The notes: generated by a model from the letters alone, not told the origin. Shown: positions 51,235-60,146, counted from the first letter of the stretch. The stretch is DNA of 64,000 nt from Deltaproteobacteria bacterium (GCA_019307815.1 JAFDIV010000003.1:132353-196352), one strand, 5' to 3'. Program-made: numbers and translations.

Positions 51235-51318
51235 CCTGCCTGCCCGCCACAAATCATAGGCGGGCAGGCAGGGAAATGACATTCTGAGGTTTGACATTTG
51301 GGCTTTGGTATTTGTCAT
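51235..51318. repeat. Heptad repeat H with 14-bp hairpin
   Basis: Perfect hairpin CCTGCCTGCCCGCC (51235-51248) and GGCGGGCAGGCAGG (51259-51272), loop 10 nt, followed by four 7-nt units ttgacat, ttgggct, ttggtat, ttgtcat (51291-51318). It interrupts the ruvC-ruvA spacer. The hairpin is the strongest of all the repeat elements here and may reduce read-through within the operon. Confidence 0.8.
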
Positions 51319-51361
51319 TAAGCTCGAGCGGCCGCTTAGGATCAATTTACATGCGCAGTCA

Positions 51362-51853
51362 CTATTTCGCTTTAGGATTTGGATGCAAACGTGTCCAGTT
51401 AGCGTGGCATATGGCTGCAGCCAGTGCATCAGAGGTGTCAAGTCCGGGCTCGTATGTAAGTCTCAGGATCATTTTTATCATGGCTCGGACCTGTTTCTTG
51501 GTAGCCCTTCCATATCCCACGACCGCCTTTTTGATCTCCAACGGTGAATACTCAAAGATTTTTACCCCACAATGTACTGCCGCGATCATAACCGCTCCCC
51601 TGGCATGACCCAGCTTTAGACTGCTTTTGACGTTTTTTGCGTAAAAGACTTCCTCCACGGCCATTTCTTCAGGCTTGAATTGACGCATGATGTCCACCAT
51701 GGAGAGGAATATATGATGGATGCGATGGTAAAATGGAGTATTTCCAGGGGAGCTGATATGGCCGGACCCTAGGCAAACAATATCACTGCCCGTTTTTTCA
51801 ATAAGTCCATAACCTGTTATTCTGGAGCCGGGATCCACACCCAGCACAATCAT
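51362..51853 (-). CDS. ruvC: Holliday junction resolvase RuvC
   Basis: RNase H-fold endonuclease that cleaves Holliday junctions. The 163-residue protein keeps the catalytic acids: Asp7 in VLGVDPGSRITGYG, Glu in AVEEVFYAKN, and the terminal pair in DTSDALAAAICH. Start overlaps the yebC stop by 1 bp (TAATG). Length is typical. Confidence 0.97.
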   Translation of the reverse strand: MIVLGVDPGSRITGYGLIEKTGSDIVCLGSGHISSPGNTPFYHRIHHIFLSMVDIMRQFKPEEMAVEEVFYAKNVKSSLKLGHARGAVMIAAVHCGVKIFEYSPLEIKKAVVGYGRATKKQVRAMIKMILRLTYEPGLDTSDALAAAICHANWTRLHPNPKAK

Positions 51854-52599
51854 CAGCTTAAGGCCTCCATGACATCATCAGGAATGTCAAAGTTGGCGTA
51901 CACATGGCTTACATCATCATTATCTTCCAGGGCCTGCATGAGGCTTAACATTTGTTGAGCCTTTTTGCCGTCCAATTTCACGGTATTTTTGGGAATCATA
52001 CTGATTTCTGCCACGCTGTACGGAATGCCCGCTTCCTCAATGGCCTTTTTAACAGCTTCAAAGTCAGAAGGCGAAGTGATTACCTCAAACTGGGAGTCTT
52101 CTTCCTTGACGTCCTCGGCCCCAGACTCTAAAGCAAGATCAAGCAGTTTTTCCTCATCCACCTGGTCCTTGTCGATGACGATGAGTCCCTTTTTCTCAAA
52201 GAGCCAAGCGACACAACCTGGCTCGCCCAGGCTGCCACCATGGCGCTCAAAGAGGTGCTTGATATCCGCCACAGTGCGATTTCTGTTATCTGTAAGGCAG
52301 TCAATGAGCACAGCCACTCCGCCAGGACCATAACCCTCATAACTGGCCTCTTCATAGGCGGCGCCCTCCAGTTCTCCTGTACCCTTTTTAATAGCCCGTT
52401 CAATGTTTTCCTTGGGCATGTTTTCCGCCTTGGCAGCGGCGATGGCAGCGCGGAGCCGAGGATTTCCTCCTGGGTCCCCGCCCCCCAGTCTGGCAGCTAC
52501 AGTGATTTCCCTGATGAGTTTGGTAAAGATCTTGCCTCGTCTGGCATCCGCAATGCCCTTCTTGTGTTTAATAGAACTCCATTTTGAATGGCCAGACAT
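51853..52599 (-). CDS. YebC/PmpR family protein
   Basis: A 248-residue protein of the YebC/TACO1 family, recently linked to translation of difficult (polyproline) motifs and sometimes to transcription regulation. N-terminal signature [28 protein letters not shown], plus the acidic C-terminal region. It overlaps ruvC by 1 bp; yebC-ruvC linkage is widely conserved. Confidence 0.95.
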   Translation of the reverse strand: MSGHSKWSSIKHKKGIADARRGKIFTKLIREITVAARLGGGDPGGNPRLRAAIAAAKAENMPKENIERAIKKGTGELEGAAYEEASYEGYGPGGVAVLIDCLTDNRNRTVADIKHLFERHGGSLGEPGCVAWLFEKKGLIVIDKDQVDEEKLLDLALESGAEDVKEEDSQFEVITSPSDFEAVKKAIEEAGIPYSVAEISMIPKNTVKLDGKKAQQMLSLMQALEDNDDVSHVYANFDIPDDVMEALS

Positions 52600-52610
52600 T
52601 CCCTTTCCTC

Positions 52611-53213
52611 CTAAAATTTTAGTTTCTTATCTCCGAGAACATAGATTTCTCGGCTTCCTTTACGCACTGCTTTAGGTCTAAAGAGCTTTATTCCTCGGAA
52701 ACGCTTTTGCAGTTCCCCTCGAAAACGTGGAAGCTCTTCCCCCTCAAATACCTTACACAGAAATAACCCGCCCTGTCTTAAAATCGTCATTGAGATTTCA
52801 GTAGCCCTTTTTGCCAGGGCCATGGATCGAGCGGCATCAGTGTCCCTGATCCCAGAGGTCTGGGGTGCCAAATCACTCAGCACCACATCCCTTATGCCCA
52901 CTTCAGACAGCAGCCAGTCCAAATCCAAGGAAAGGACATCTGCTGCTATGAATCGAAAATTGGGGTCTTGAATGCCTTTGGGTTCATTAAGGTCCACCCC
53001 CACCACGTTGCCTGAGGGCCCCACTTTGCTCAGTGCATACTGGGACCATGAGCCGGGATGACATCCCAGGTCCAGTACGCGATCCCTTGGGCTCAAGAGG
53101 TGGTATTTCCTGTCGATCTCTTCAAGCTTGAAAACAGAACGGGCCAGCCAACCCTTTTCTTTGGCCTGGCGGGCATAATGATCCTGCCATCTATTTTTTT
53201 TATTCCTGCCCAT
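52611..53213 (-). CDS. rlmE: 23S rRNA 2'-O-ribose U2552 methyltransferase RlmE
   Basis: FtsJ/RrmJ methyltransferase acting on the ribosomal A-loop. The 200-residue protein keeps the K-D-K-E catalytic tetrad: Lys in [10 protein letters not shown], Asp in [11 protein letters not shown], Lys in [10 protein letters not shown] and Glu in SREIYVL, plus the SAM-binding [13 protein letters not shown]. Start taken at 53213 ([13 protein letters not shown], as in homologues); an upstream in-frame ATG at 53249 would add 12 residues without homologue support. First gene of the ruv operon. Confidence 0.93.
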   Translation of the reverse strand: MGRNKKNRWQDHYARQAKEKGWLARSVFKLEEIDRKYHLLSPRDRVLDLGCHPGSWSQYALSKVGPSGNVVGVDLNEPKGIQDPNFRFIAADVLSLDLDWLLSEVGIRDVVLSDLAPQTSGIRDTDAARSMALAKRATEISMTILRQGGLFLCKVFEGEELPRFRGELQKRFRGIKLFRPKAVRKGSREIYVLGDKKLKF

Positions 53214-53294
53214 CCGGAAATAGAAACTTCCCCCGGGCACATTTAGCATTCAGCAGCCTGCCCAAATGCTGCACTTTCGGGTAATTCATAAAAC

Positions 53295-53330
53295 AAACAG
53301 CACCGGGTTGTCATTGGAAGCGAGCTGTTT
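53295..53330 (-). terminator. Possible terminator after ridA
   Basis: Read leftward: AAACAGC, 22-nt loop, GCTGTTT, then GTTTTA. Arms at 53324-53330 and 53295-53301. It lies 150 bp after the ridA stop and before rlmE, so it may separate the liv and ruv operons. The long loop keeps confidence low. Confidence 0.35.
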
Positions 53331-53481
53331 CTTAGGAGCTTTCACTAATGGCCGCTGTAGAATGTCATTTAGACTGATTTAATGCGCTGAAATATTAGAC
53401 TTCTTATTAGCACAGACGAGATATCTTTGCAAAAGAAATGTCTTTTGCTCAACTCATGGTGATTGGTGGGATGTTTTTTAC

Positions 53482-53874
53482 CTAAAGGTAGGCAATGGCA
53501 TCGACTTCCACCTTTGCGCCAAGGGGCAAGGCGGCTGCTGCAATACATGTCCTGGCGGGAAGTTCAGGGCTGAAAAAGCCTTTATACACCTCGTTGAACC
53601 TAGGATAATCATCCATGGACGCAAGATAGACAGTGACCTTCAATACCTTGTCCATGGAAGAGCCAGCTTCTTCTAAAATGATGCGAAGGTTATGTAAGGC
53701 CAGTGTCGCTTCCTGTTCAATTGTGCCAAGGGCGGGTTCATTTGTATCAGGGTCCAAGGCAATCTGGCCAGATACATAAATAAGATCCCCGTGGATAACC
53801 GCCTGAGAGTAAGGTCCTCCTGTGAAGGCGGCCTTTTCCGTATAGATGTCCTTTTTTCCGATCTCTCCCTTCAT
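53482..53874 (-). CDS. RidA-family enamine/imine deaminase
   Basis: A 130-residue trimeric-type protein that hydrolyses reactive enamine/imine intermediates made by PLP enzymes (2-aminoacrylate). Family motifs: AAFTGGPYSQAV, DLIYVSGQIALDP, and the catalytic arginine Arg108 in LPARTCIAAAALP. Start at 53874 gives the usual length; an in-frame ATG at 53910 adds 12 residues. It is the last gene of the livKHMGF set (71 bp after livF), consistent with a link to amino acid catabolism. Confidence 0.88.
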   Translation of the reverse strand: MKGEIGKKDIYTEKAAFTGGPYSQAVIHGDLIYVSGQIALDPDTNEPALGTIEQEATLALHNLRIILEEAGSSMDKVLKVTVYLASMDDYPRFNEVYKGFFSPELPARTCIAAAALPLGAKVEVDAIAYL

Positions 53875-53945
53875 GTTGGCCGAAACCCCCTTTTCTACGG
53901 TTTGTACCACATTTTGGGCTTGCCCCCATGTGTATAAGTGGAGGC

Positions 53946-54653
53946 TTATATACCACAGGTTTTTCTTACTTCGTCGCTAGCTATCAATTCCTGAACAGTA
54001 CCTTGATAACAGATTCGTCCATCATCAATAATGTAACCATAATCGCTTAGCTTTAATGTGAATTTCACATTTTGTTCTGCCAAAAGCACCGTAAGTCCAG
54101 TGGATTTTAGGGCCTGAATGGTTTCTCTCAATGTCTTGACCAGACCAGGGGCCAAGCCCTCTGTAGGTTCGTCTAGGAGAAGGAGATCCGGGTTTCCCAT
54201 AAGGGCCCTCCCAATGGCCAGCATCTTCTGCTCTCCACCACTCAACAGTCCACCTTTTCGCTCGGCGAATCCCTTCAGGGAGGGGAAAAGGTCATAGACC
54301 CTTTGCAGGGTCCACCCATTGCCTTTGACCGATTTCCTTGCTGCAATTTCCAGGTTGTCCTTTACTGAAAGATCCGCAAATATCCGGCGGTCGTCAGGCA
54401 CATACCCTATACCCTTCCTGGCCAGAATATAAGGTTGTTTTCCGGTTATATTTTCATTCTTAAAGGTGATCTTGCCCTTGCACGGAGGGGTTAGCCCCAT
54501 GATACTTTTGAGGGTGGTCGTCTTGCCAGCTCCATTTCGACCTAGAAGACACACTACCTGCCCCTGTTTTACTTGAAGGGAAACGTCGAAAAGGATATGG
54601 CTCAATCCGTAGAAAGTATGGATACGTTGGACTTCAAGCATCCTCGCCTCCAA
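53946..54653 (-). CDS. livF: Branched-chain amino acid ABC transporter ATPase LivF
   Basis: Cytosolic ATP-binding subunit. The 235-residue protein has Walker A GRNGAGKTT, Q-loop region, ABC signature LLSGGEQKMLAIGRALMG, Walker B LLLLDEPTEGLAP and the H-loop near the C-terminus. LivF and LivG form the heterodimeric motor for LivH-LivM. The 5' end overlaps livG by 20 bp. Confidence 0.95.
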   Translation of the reverse strand: MEARMLEVQRIHTFYGLSHILFDVSLQVKQGQVVCLLGRNGAGKTTTLKSIMGLTPPCKGKITFKNENITGKQPYILARKGIGYVPDDRRIFADLSVKDNLEIAARKSVKGNGWTLQRVYDLFPSLKGFAERKGGLLSGGEQKMLAIGRALMGNPDLLLLDEPTEGLAPGLVKTLRETIQALKSTGLTVLLAEQNVKFTLKLSDYGYIIDDGRICYQGTVQELIASDEVRKTCGI

Positions 54654-55374
54654 GGTAGGCCTCTTGCACCTCTTTGTTTTCCCTTACCTCTTCGGGGCTG
54701 CCTTGAATAAGGGTTCTTCCATGATGCATGACCATGATAGATTTGGCAACATTGAATACAATGTCCATATCATGTTCGCAAAATAGGATGGTCAGCCCTC
54801 TTGTTTCAGCCAACTCCTTGATCAGATCCATAGTCCTTTTTGTCTCATCAGGTGACATGCCGGCTGTAGGCTCGTCAAGAATGAGAAGTTGGGGTTCATT
54901 GCCCAGGGCGATGGCGATTTCCAGGATGCGTTGATCCCCATGGGAGAGGGAGCCAGCAAGCCGTTGCGCTTTATCATTCAGTCCCACGTACTTCAATATC
55001 CTGTTGGCCTCTTCTACGGCCATTTTTTGGGCAGACCTAAATAATGTACCGCTTTTCCCCTGCTGGGAAAGCACTGATACCTGGACGTTTCGGAACACGC
55101 TCAGGCGAGGAAATATGTTTGCGATCTGAAAGGATCTGGCAATTCCGCGTTTGCAGATCATGTAGGGGGGCAATTTGGTGATGTCTTCATTATCAAAAAG
55201 GATTCTACCTTTATTGGGTACCAACTGACCTGTAATGAGGTTAAACAGTGTGGTTTTTCCAGCCCCATTAGGGCCGATAACAGCCACGATTTCGCCCTGT
55301 TGCACGCGCAGGCTAGCGCCATCTACTGCCAAAAAGCCGTCAAAGGACTTGGTAACGTTTTCTACCTGTAACAT
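54634..55374 (-). CDS. livG: Branched-chain amino acid ABC transporter ATPase LivG
   Basis: Second ATP-binding subunit, 246 residues: Walker A GPNGAGKTT, signature SLSHGDQRILEIAIAL (LSHGDQ variant typical of LivG), Walker B LLILDEPTAGMSP, H-loop FCEHDMDIVF. Immediately follows livM with no gap and overlaps livF by 20 bp, so the set is tightly coupled. Confidence 0.95.
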   Translation of the reverse strand: MLQVENVTKSFDGFLAVDGASLRVQQGEIVAVIGPNGAGKTTLFNLITGQLVPNKGRILFDNEDITKLPPYMICKRGIARSFQIANIFPRLSVFRNVQVSVLSQQGKSGTLFRSAQKMAVEEANRILKYVGLNDKAQRLAGSLSHGDQRILEIAIALGNEPQLLILDEPTAGMSPDETKRTMDLIKELAETRGLTILFCEHDMDIVFNVAKSIMVMHHGRTLIQGSPEEVRENKEVQEAYLGGEDA

Positions 55375-56331
55375 CTAATGCGAGCCTCCATTGTCGGCCT
55401 GCTCGGGTGTTGAACCGAATTTACTCAACAGGAAGCCCATAACCCCTTCGGGAAGGAAGAAGATTAAAAGAATCAAAATGATACCCAAAACCAGGGTCCA
55501 GTATTCGGTATATATGCCCACAAAGGTTCTAAGGGAGACCATAATGGCCGCCCCTAGCATAGGACCTGCAAATGTAAACCACCCTCCCAAAAGACACATG
55601 ATAAATATTTCTAAGGACAGCACCCAGAACAGTAGATCAGGAAAGACCGATTGCTCTAGGATTACATACAGCACACCTGCAACGCCAGCAAAAAAGGTGG
55701 AGATAACCAGGGCCACAAGTTGGTGCCTTCGCACATTGATGCCTACAGCCTCACAGCGCTCAGGGTTGTCGCGAGTGGCCTGTAGTGTTGCGCCAAAGGG
55801 AGATTTCAGGATCAAATAGAGCACGATCAAGCTTGCCACGAGTACAATCAATATAAAGTAGTAGGAACTCTTGGTGGATGAAATGAATTCAGGCATTGGC
55901 ACGCCGTGGATTCCATCGTCGCCTCCCGTAAGGCTATACCAGCGAAACGCCAGGGCCCAGACCAATGAGCCCAGGGAAATCTGGAGCATGGCAAAATATA
56001 ATTTGCTTAGCCGTACGCAAAACCAGCAGATGAAAAATCCCACAAGCATTGCAACGATTGGCCCTGCCACGAAGGCCACCCAGTAAGGTAAGGGGGTCTT
56101 TGTAATGATAAGTGCGACCGTATAGGCGCTTACGCCATAAAAAACGCAGTGGTGGAATTGGTACAGTCCCCCATGGCCCACAACAAGGTTGAGACTCATG
56201 GCCAACAGGGCCATCACAAAAATAGAGGCCAAGATGTAGGTGTAAAATCGAGGTAAAAAGAAAGGTAGAATCACAAGGCAGATCAACAGGAGGACAGAAA
56301 AGGCGAACGATTTCTTGTTCCATATGGCCAT
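55375..56331 (-). CDS. livM: Branched-chain amino acid ABC transporter permease LivM
   Basis: Integral membrane permease of 318 residues with about 8-10 hydrophobic segments. The conserved inner-membrane-protein motif SLNLVVGHGGLYQFHHCVFYGV is present near 45-66, then the coupling-helix region DNPERCEAVGINVRRHQLVALVIS typical of LivM. Forms the channel with LivH. It starts 17 bp after livH. Confidence 0.93.
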   Translation of the reverse strand: MAIWNKKSFAFSVLLLICLVILPFFLPRFYTYILASIFVMALLAMSLNLVVGHGGLYQFHHCVFYGVSAYTVALIITKTPLPYWVAFVAGPIVAMLVGFFICWFCVRLSKLYFAMLQISLGSLVWALAFRWYSLTGGDDGIHGVPMPEFISSTKSSYYFILIVLVASLIVLYLILKSPFGATLQATRDNPERCEAVGINVRRHQLVALVISTFFAGVAGVLYVILEQSVFPDLLFWVLSLEIFIMCLLGGWFTFAGPMLGAAIMVSLRTFVGIYTEYWTLVLGIILILLIFFLPEGVMGFLLSKFGSTPEQADNGGSH

Positions 56332-56348
56332 AGATTAGGATTCCTCCA

Positions 56349-57245
56349 TTACCACACAGACTTCAACAGCCCTGTGGGCCGCAGCAGTAAAACAATGACC
56401 ACTGCAGCATATGGAAAGACAATGGCAAATTGGGGCCACAGCAGAACACCAAAAGATTGAGTGATTCCGAAAATCAAAGAGCCTACCATTGCCCCCCACA
56501 TATTACCCAGGCCTCCGATGGTCACGATGAGAAAGGCCTCTATGATAATATCGTGGTCCATACCCAAGGTGATGCTTACCGTGGGAGCCACAAGGGCACC
56601 TCCCAGACCCGCCAAAAAGCAACCCAGTACAAAGGCAAAGGCAAAAACCCAGCTCACATTGATTCCCACTGCGCCCACCATTTCCCTGTCAACGGCTGCG
56701 GCCCGTGCAATCTTTCCGATTTTGCTTTTGTTTGTGAACAGCCACAGGGCCACTGCTACAATGGGCCCGACGATTAGAAGGAAAAGGTTGTATCGGGGAA
56801 AAGAACTCTTAAAGATGGTTACAGAACCTTTCAAGAAGTCAGGGGCCATTATGGAACGGTATTCTGCACCCCAGACGATTTTGACTAGGTCGTCCAGTAT
56901 CAGCATGAGAGCAAAGGTGAACAGCAGCAGCATAAGGTGTTCTCGTTCATACAGCCGGCAAAACAAAGACCGTTCTGCTATAAAGCTCACCGCTGCTACC
57001 ACTAGGGGAGCTACTATGAGAGCCAGCCAGAACCCTGTGGCCCCTCCTCCAGCAGCAATAGAGACCGCAAAGGCGGAAAATGCACCTATCATATAAAGGG
57101 AGCCGTGGGCAATATTTGGCACCCGAAGCACGCCAAGGACAAAGCTCAGCCCTGAACTCACTATGAAGAGGATCATGGCCCGGCTGAGTCCTACGAAGAA
57201 GTGGCTGCCCATAGCAGCAAGTGTAACCGTATGTCCTGCTTCCAT
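56349..57245 (-). CDS. livH: Branched-chain amino acid ABC transporter permease LivH
   Basis: Integral membrane permease of 298 residues with about 8 hydrophobic segments; the family motifs VPNIAHGSLYMIGAFSAF and AAAVDREMVGAVGINVSWVFAFAFVLG are present, as is GMDHDIIIEAFLIVTIGGLGNMWGA. Partner of LivM. Separated from the binding-protein gene by 96 bp containing a 12-bp hairpin. Confidence 0.93.
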   Translation of the reverse strand: MEAGHTVTLAAMGSHFFVGLSRAMILFIVSSGLSFVLGVLRVPNIAHGSLYMIGAFSAFAVSIAAGGGATGFWLALIVAPLVVAAVSFIAERSLFCRLYEREHLMLLLFTFALMLILDDLVKIVWGAEYRSIMAPDFLKGSVTIFKSSFPRYNLFLLIVGPIVAVALWLFTNKSKIGKIARAAAVDREMVGAVGINVSWVFAFAFVLGCFLAGLGGALVAPTVSITLGMDHDIIIEAFLIVTIGGLGNMWGAMVGSLIFGITQSFGVLLWPQFAIVFPYAAVVIVLLLRPTGLLKSVW

Positions 57246-57294
57246 TGGCCTCCGTGATTTATGCTAATCCTTAGAAATTAGGTAAGGGCTGTAT

Positions 57295-57331
57295 CGCCTT
57301 GCCCACCAAGGAGATTAAAGTGGGCAAGGCG
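57295..57331 (-). promoter_or_regulatory. Intercistronic hairpin between livK and livH
   Basis: Perfect 12-bp stem CGCCTTGCCCAC (57295-57306) with GTGGGCAAGGCG (57320-57331), 13-nt loop, no T tract on the transcribed side. Such stem-loops after a binding-protein gene often stabilise its mRNA and limit permease expression, which fits the need for excess binding protein. Confidence 0.7.
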
Positions 57332-57341
57332 GATATCCAGA

Positions 57342-58586
57342 CTACTTCTTTTGGCGGGCCTTCATGATTTCATCACAAGAAGGCATAACCTCGTTGCCCG
57401 TCAAAGTAACGATATTGGAGGAAATCACAACACCGTATTTGGGGGAGTACTTGGTCACACCGAGGTACATAGGTAAGACCGCTTGATGATCACAAGCACG
57501 CATTTCAATCTGCCCCGTGGGCCCTTCGATTTTAAGACCTTCCATTGCATTAACGAATTTTTTCTTATTAAGGGAGCCAGCTTTTCTGAATGCCTTTGCG
57601 ATGAATTTGGCAGTGATGTATCCATGGAAGGCGGGAAAGCCTGGAGGATTACCATAAGCCGCCTTAAAGGCATTGACAAAGGCCCTGTTGGCCGGGGTAT
57701 CCGGATAATAGAAATGATAATCCATAGTGCCCATAACCCCTTCGGGTGCCTCGGCGCCTAAGGGCTTTAAGACAGCATGGTCGGTGGCCGTATGGATCCA
57801 GATAGGCATCTTTTTGGCCATACCAGTTGCCTTAATGGCCTTCATGATATTGGTCATACTCCGGCCACCAGTGCAGAAGATCACAGCGTCAGGTTTTGCT
57901 GACATGATAGATGTAATGTAAGGAATAAGGTCAGGCTCACCTGGTTTCCACCAAGATTTTCCAATAATTTTTACATCCGGTTTTAATTTCTTTAGATTCC
58001 GCCAGGCTGCATTGGCAATGGCATGGCCGTATTCATAGTCATCACCTGCAATCCAATATCTCACATAAGGTTTCTTAGATAGGGCTACTCCACCGGCCTT
58101 GCCAGCCATGGCCGTATTTTCACCAGTAGAAAATACGTATTTGTGCCCTTTTTCGCCGGTTATACGTTCACTTTTGGCAATCCATACGATGAATGGAACT
58201 TTCTCCTTTTTTGCCACAGCCTCGGACACTGCCAAAGAGGCCCCGCTGTTGATGGTGCCAACCAAGACATCCACGTCTTCTCTCATGACCAGCTCTTTGG
58301 CCATGTTAAGTGCAATATCCACCTTAAACTTGGTATCTCGCGTGGTGAATTCAATTTTCTTGCCCAAGACGCCTCGCTTGTTAATATCCTTCAAGGCAAG
58401 TTTAAAACCGTTAAGGGCGTCTTTGGCATAAACGGCGGGTGGGCCGCTATAACAGTCGATAATGCCCACCTTGATATTTCTAGCCAAGGCTTGGGTGGGC
58501 AAGAAAAGGAGACTACATAGAAAAAGACCACCCAACACCAAACACACCCAGGTACCCAATAACTGTTTTCTCCCTTTTCTCCTCAT
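57342..58586 (-). CDS. Periplasmic amino acid-binding protein, LivK-type
   Basis: Type I periplasmic binding protein (Peripla_BP_6-like) that delivers the substrate to the LivHMGF importer. The 414-residue precursor has a signal peptide (basic MRRKGRKQLL, hydrophobic VCLVLGGLFLCSLLFL, cleavage near ALA-R). The mature chain shows IKVGIIDCYSGPPAVYAKDALNGFKLALKDIN and VDVLVGTINSGASLAVSEAV. Family members bind branched-chain amino acids, but also amides, urea or aromatic acids, so the ligand is unproven. Start ATG 58586 follows GGGGGCTG. Confidence 0.88.
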   Translation of the reverse strand: MRRKGRKQLLGTWVCLVLGGLFLCSLLFLPTQALARNIKVGIIDCYSGPPAVYAKDALNGFKLALKDINKRGVLGKKIEFTTRDTKFKVDIALNMAKELVMREDVDVLVGTINSGASLAVSEAVAKKEKVPFIVWIAKSERITGEKGHKYVFSTGENTAMAGKAGGVALSKKPYVRYWIAGDDYEYGHAIANAAWRNLKKLKPDVKIIGKSWWKPGEPDLIPYITSIMSAKPDAVIFCTGGRSMTNIMKAIKATGMAKKMPIWIHTATDHAVLKPLGAEAPEGVMGTMDYHFYYPDTPANRAFVNAFKAAYGNPPGFPAFHGYITAKFIAKAFRKAGSLNKKKFVNAMEGLKIEGPTGQIEMRACDHQAVLPMYLGVTKYSPKYGVVISSNIVTLTGNEVMPSCDEIMKARQKK

Positions 58587-59052
58587 AACAGCCCCCTTTC
58601 CCTAAAAGTTTGATCAAGATGTCCATACCTTGGGCATTTGGTTGCCCCTTGAAACTCCTTCTTGATTGTTAAATCTTTCAGTAAAAGATAATTGACTTAC
58701 TTTTTCCGCAACAGATCAAGAGGGAATGCGGCCCCTGGGCATTTTCAAAAACGACCAATTGGCCCGAGTCTATACAAAAGGGCATATCTATGTCAATAAA
58801 ATAGGAGCCCCTAGGGCCGTTTTGGATGGCTCTGTTTTTCACCCAAAAGCTCGCATCACCCCGTGGTCAAAAGTGCCCAAGTGCTGTGCACAATAAGATA
58901 CTTCCTTTGGTGTTTATTCCTGTCCTTCAAATGCTGCCACCGGCTAATGTGTTGAATACACACTAGGAACCTGCTGCATGGATTCGTGGTACAGCAATTG
59001 CATCTTTTTTGGGTGACGTGGCTGGGCGATTCTTAGGAAATCGAGGTTCGAG
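58587..59052. other. Divergent spacer upstream of livK
   Basis: A 466-bp gene-free stretch. It contains the livK promoter at 58769-58796 and the livK leader (about 175 nt). The right part (58860-59052) up to the secreted-protein gene shows no good promoter or recognisable element; TGTTGAATACACA near 58953 is a short imperfect dyad. Confidence 0.6.
58769..58796 (-). promoter_or_regulatory. Promoter of the liv operon
   Basis: Read leftward: TTGACA (58791-58796), 16-nt spacer, TATAGA (58769-58774). Near-consensus sigma-70 site 180 bp before livK. Confidence 0.65.
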
Positions 59053-59532
59053 ATGCAGAGATTACTTCCTCATATCCTTTTAGTCCTGATTGGAGGGCTT
59101 CTTTTTTCTGCATCTCCTGCGGCCGGAGATCCAGGCAACACGGAAATTCTGGAGACGAATAACGTGATATCTGTTGGTCTGAAAGGTCTGGTTAAGGAGG
59201 CAGGTGGGCTTCCCTCAAATCTTCAGATATCACTGTCTAACTCCGTATCAGGCCTTAATGCCTGGTATCGGCGAGGCAACGTGCTTCGGAAGGATCAGCC
59301 CTTTTTACCTAGTGCTGGTCTATGCAGTACTGCTTATACCAATGCGCTTCTTTACGGAACAGGTGTGTTTCATACTGATAACACCTACCTGGTTGGGTTG
59401 AGGGTTACCTTCAAGGGGATTGGGCTAACAGATTTGAAAAAGGCTGTTTTGGATGCCTTTAGAAAATCAGGGGGAAAGGCCACGGATACCAGGGCCTCTG
59501 TGTCTGTCATCTTTAATAGGCCAGATCTATAA
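59053..59532 (+). CDS. Secreted protein of unknown function, 159 aa
   Basis: Not recognised. Signal peptide at residues 1-25 (hydrophobic LLVLIGGLLFSASPAAG with AAG-D as possible cleavage). The mature part is short, has a serine/asparagine-rich patch (LQISLSNSVSGLNAWYRRGN) and one LRVTFKGIGLTDLKKAVLDAF segment. No cysteine pairs beyond one Cys. It lies 68 bp upstream of the nuclease-like gene on the same strand, which is also exported. Confidence 0.5.
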   Translation: MQRLLPHILLVLIGGLLFSASPAAGDPGNTEILETNNVISVGLKGLVKEAGGLPSNLQISLSNSVSGLNAWYRRGNVLRKDQPFLPSAGLCSTAYTNALLYGTGVFHTDNTYLVGLRVTFKGIGLTDLKKAVLDAFRKSGGKATDTRASVSVIFNRPDL

Positions 59533-59600
59533 TTCCAAGGGCGCAGTGGCATTTGTCGGGGGCACGCCCCTCCAAGCCCTACCAACGGGGGATATAAAAA

Positions 59601-60146
59601 ATGGGAACCTTGTGTTTGGCACTGGTGCTTCTTGCTATATCCTCAGTTTCAGCGGGCGGTTATAAGGTGGTAAAAGTCTGCGATGGAGATACGATTGCAG
59701 TCCAAAAAGGTGCAGTAACCATGACCGTGGATTTGGCAGGCATTGACGCCCCTGAGCTGGGTTCAAATCCATTGACTCCAGGCCAACCTTATGCACAAGA
59801 GGCATTGTACTTTCTTAAGAAGCGGTTGTTGAACAAACAGGTTGCTCTGGTTATCCATAATAAGATTCCTGAAGAGCCGCTGGCAGCTACTATCCTTTTG
59901 AATGGCAGGAGTATCAACGTTGAAATGGTAAGACAGGGGTTAGCCGAGGTGTGTTTTGATCAAAGACTGAGAGGACTTGGGGTTGATGGCCTGCTCCGCG
60001 CCCAAAAAGAAGCCAGGTCCGCAGGCTTGGGCATCTGGAGCCTTGGAGACGATTATGTGCGCCCAAAGGCCTGGCGGCAGAAGACAAGAGAAAGGTGTGC
60101 CTGGGCCACGTTATTGTATATCCTTGTAAAAGAGCGTAAGAAATAG
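59601..60146 (+). CDS. Secreted staphylococcal-nuclease-like protein, active site altered
   Basis: A 181-residue exported protein with a thermonuclease (SNase, OB-fold) domain. Signal peptide about 1-19 (TLCLALVLLAISSVSAG). The domain shows VVKVCDGDTIAV and VDLAGIDAPELG, the usual metal-binding face, and NVEMVRQGLAEV. The arginine normally before LAGIDAPE is an aspartate here, and the DRYGRTLA block with the second catalytic arginine reads EEPLAATILL. Nuclease activity is therefore doubtful. Start ATG 59601 follows a weak GGGGGATAT. Confidence 0.75.
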   Translation: MGTLCLALVLLAISSVSAGGYKVVKVCDGDTIAVQKGAVTMTVDLAGIDAPELGSNPLTPGQPYAQEALYFLKKRLLNKQVALVIHNKIPEEPLAATILLNGRSINVEMVRQGLAEVCFDQRLRGLGVDGLLRAQKEARSAGLGIWSLGDDYVRPKAWRQKTRERCAWATLLYILVKERKK

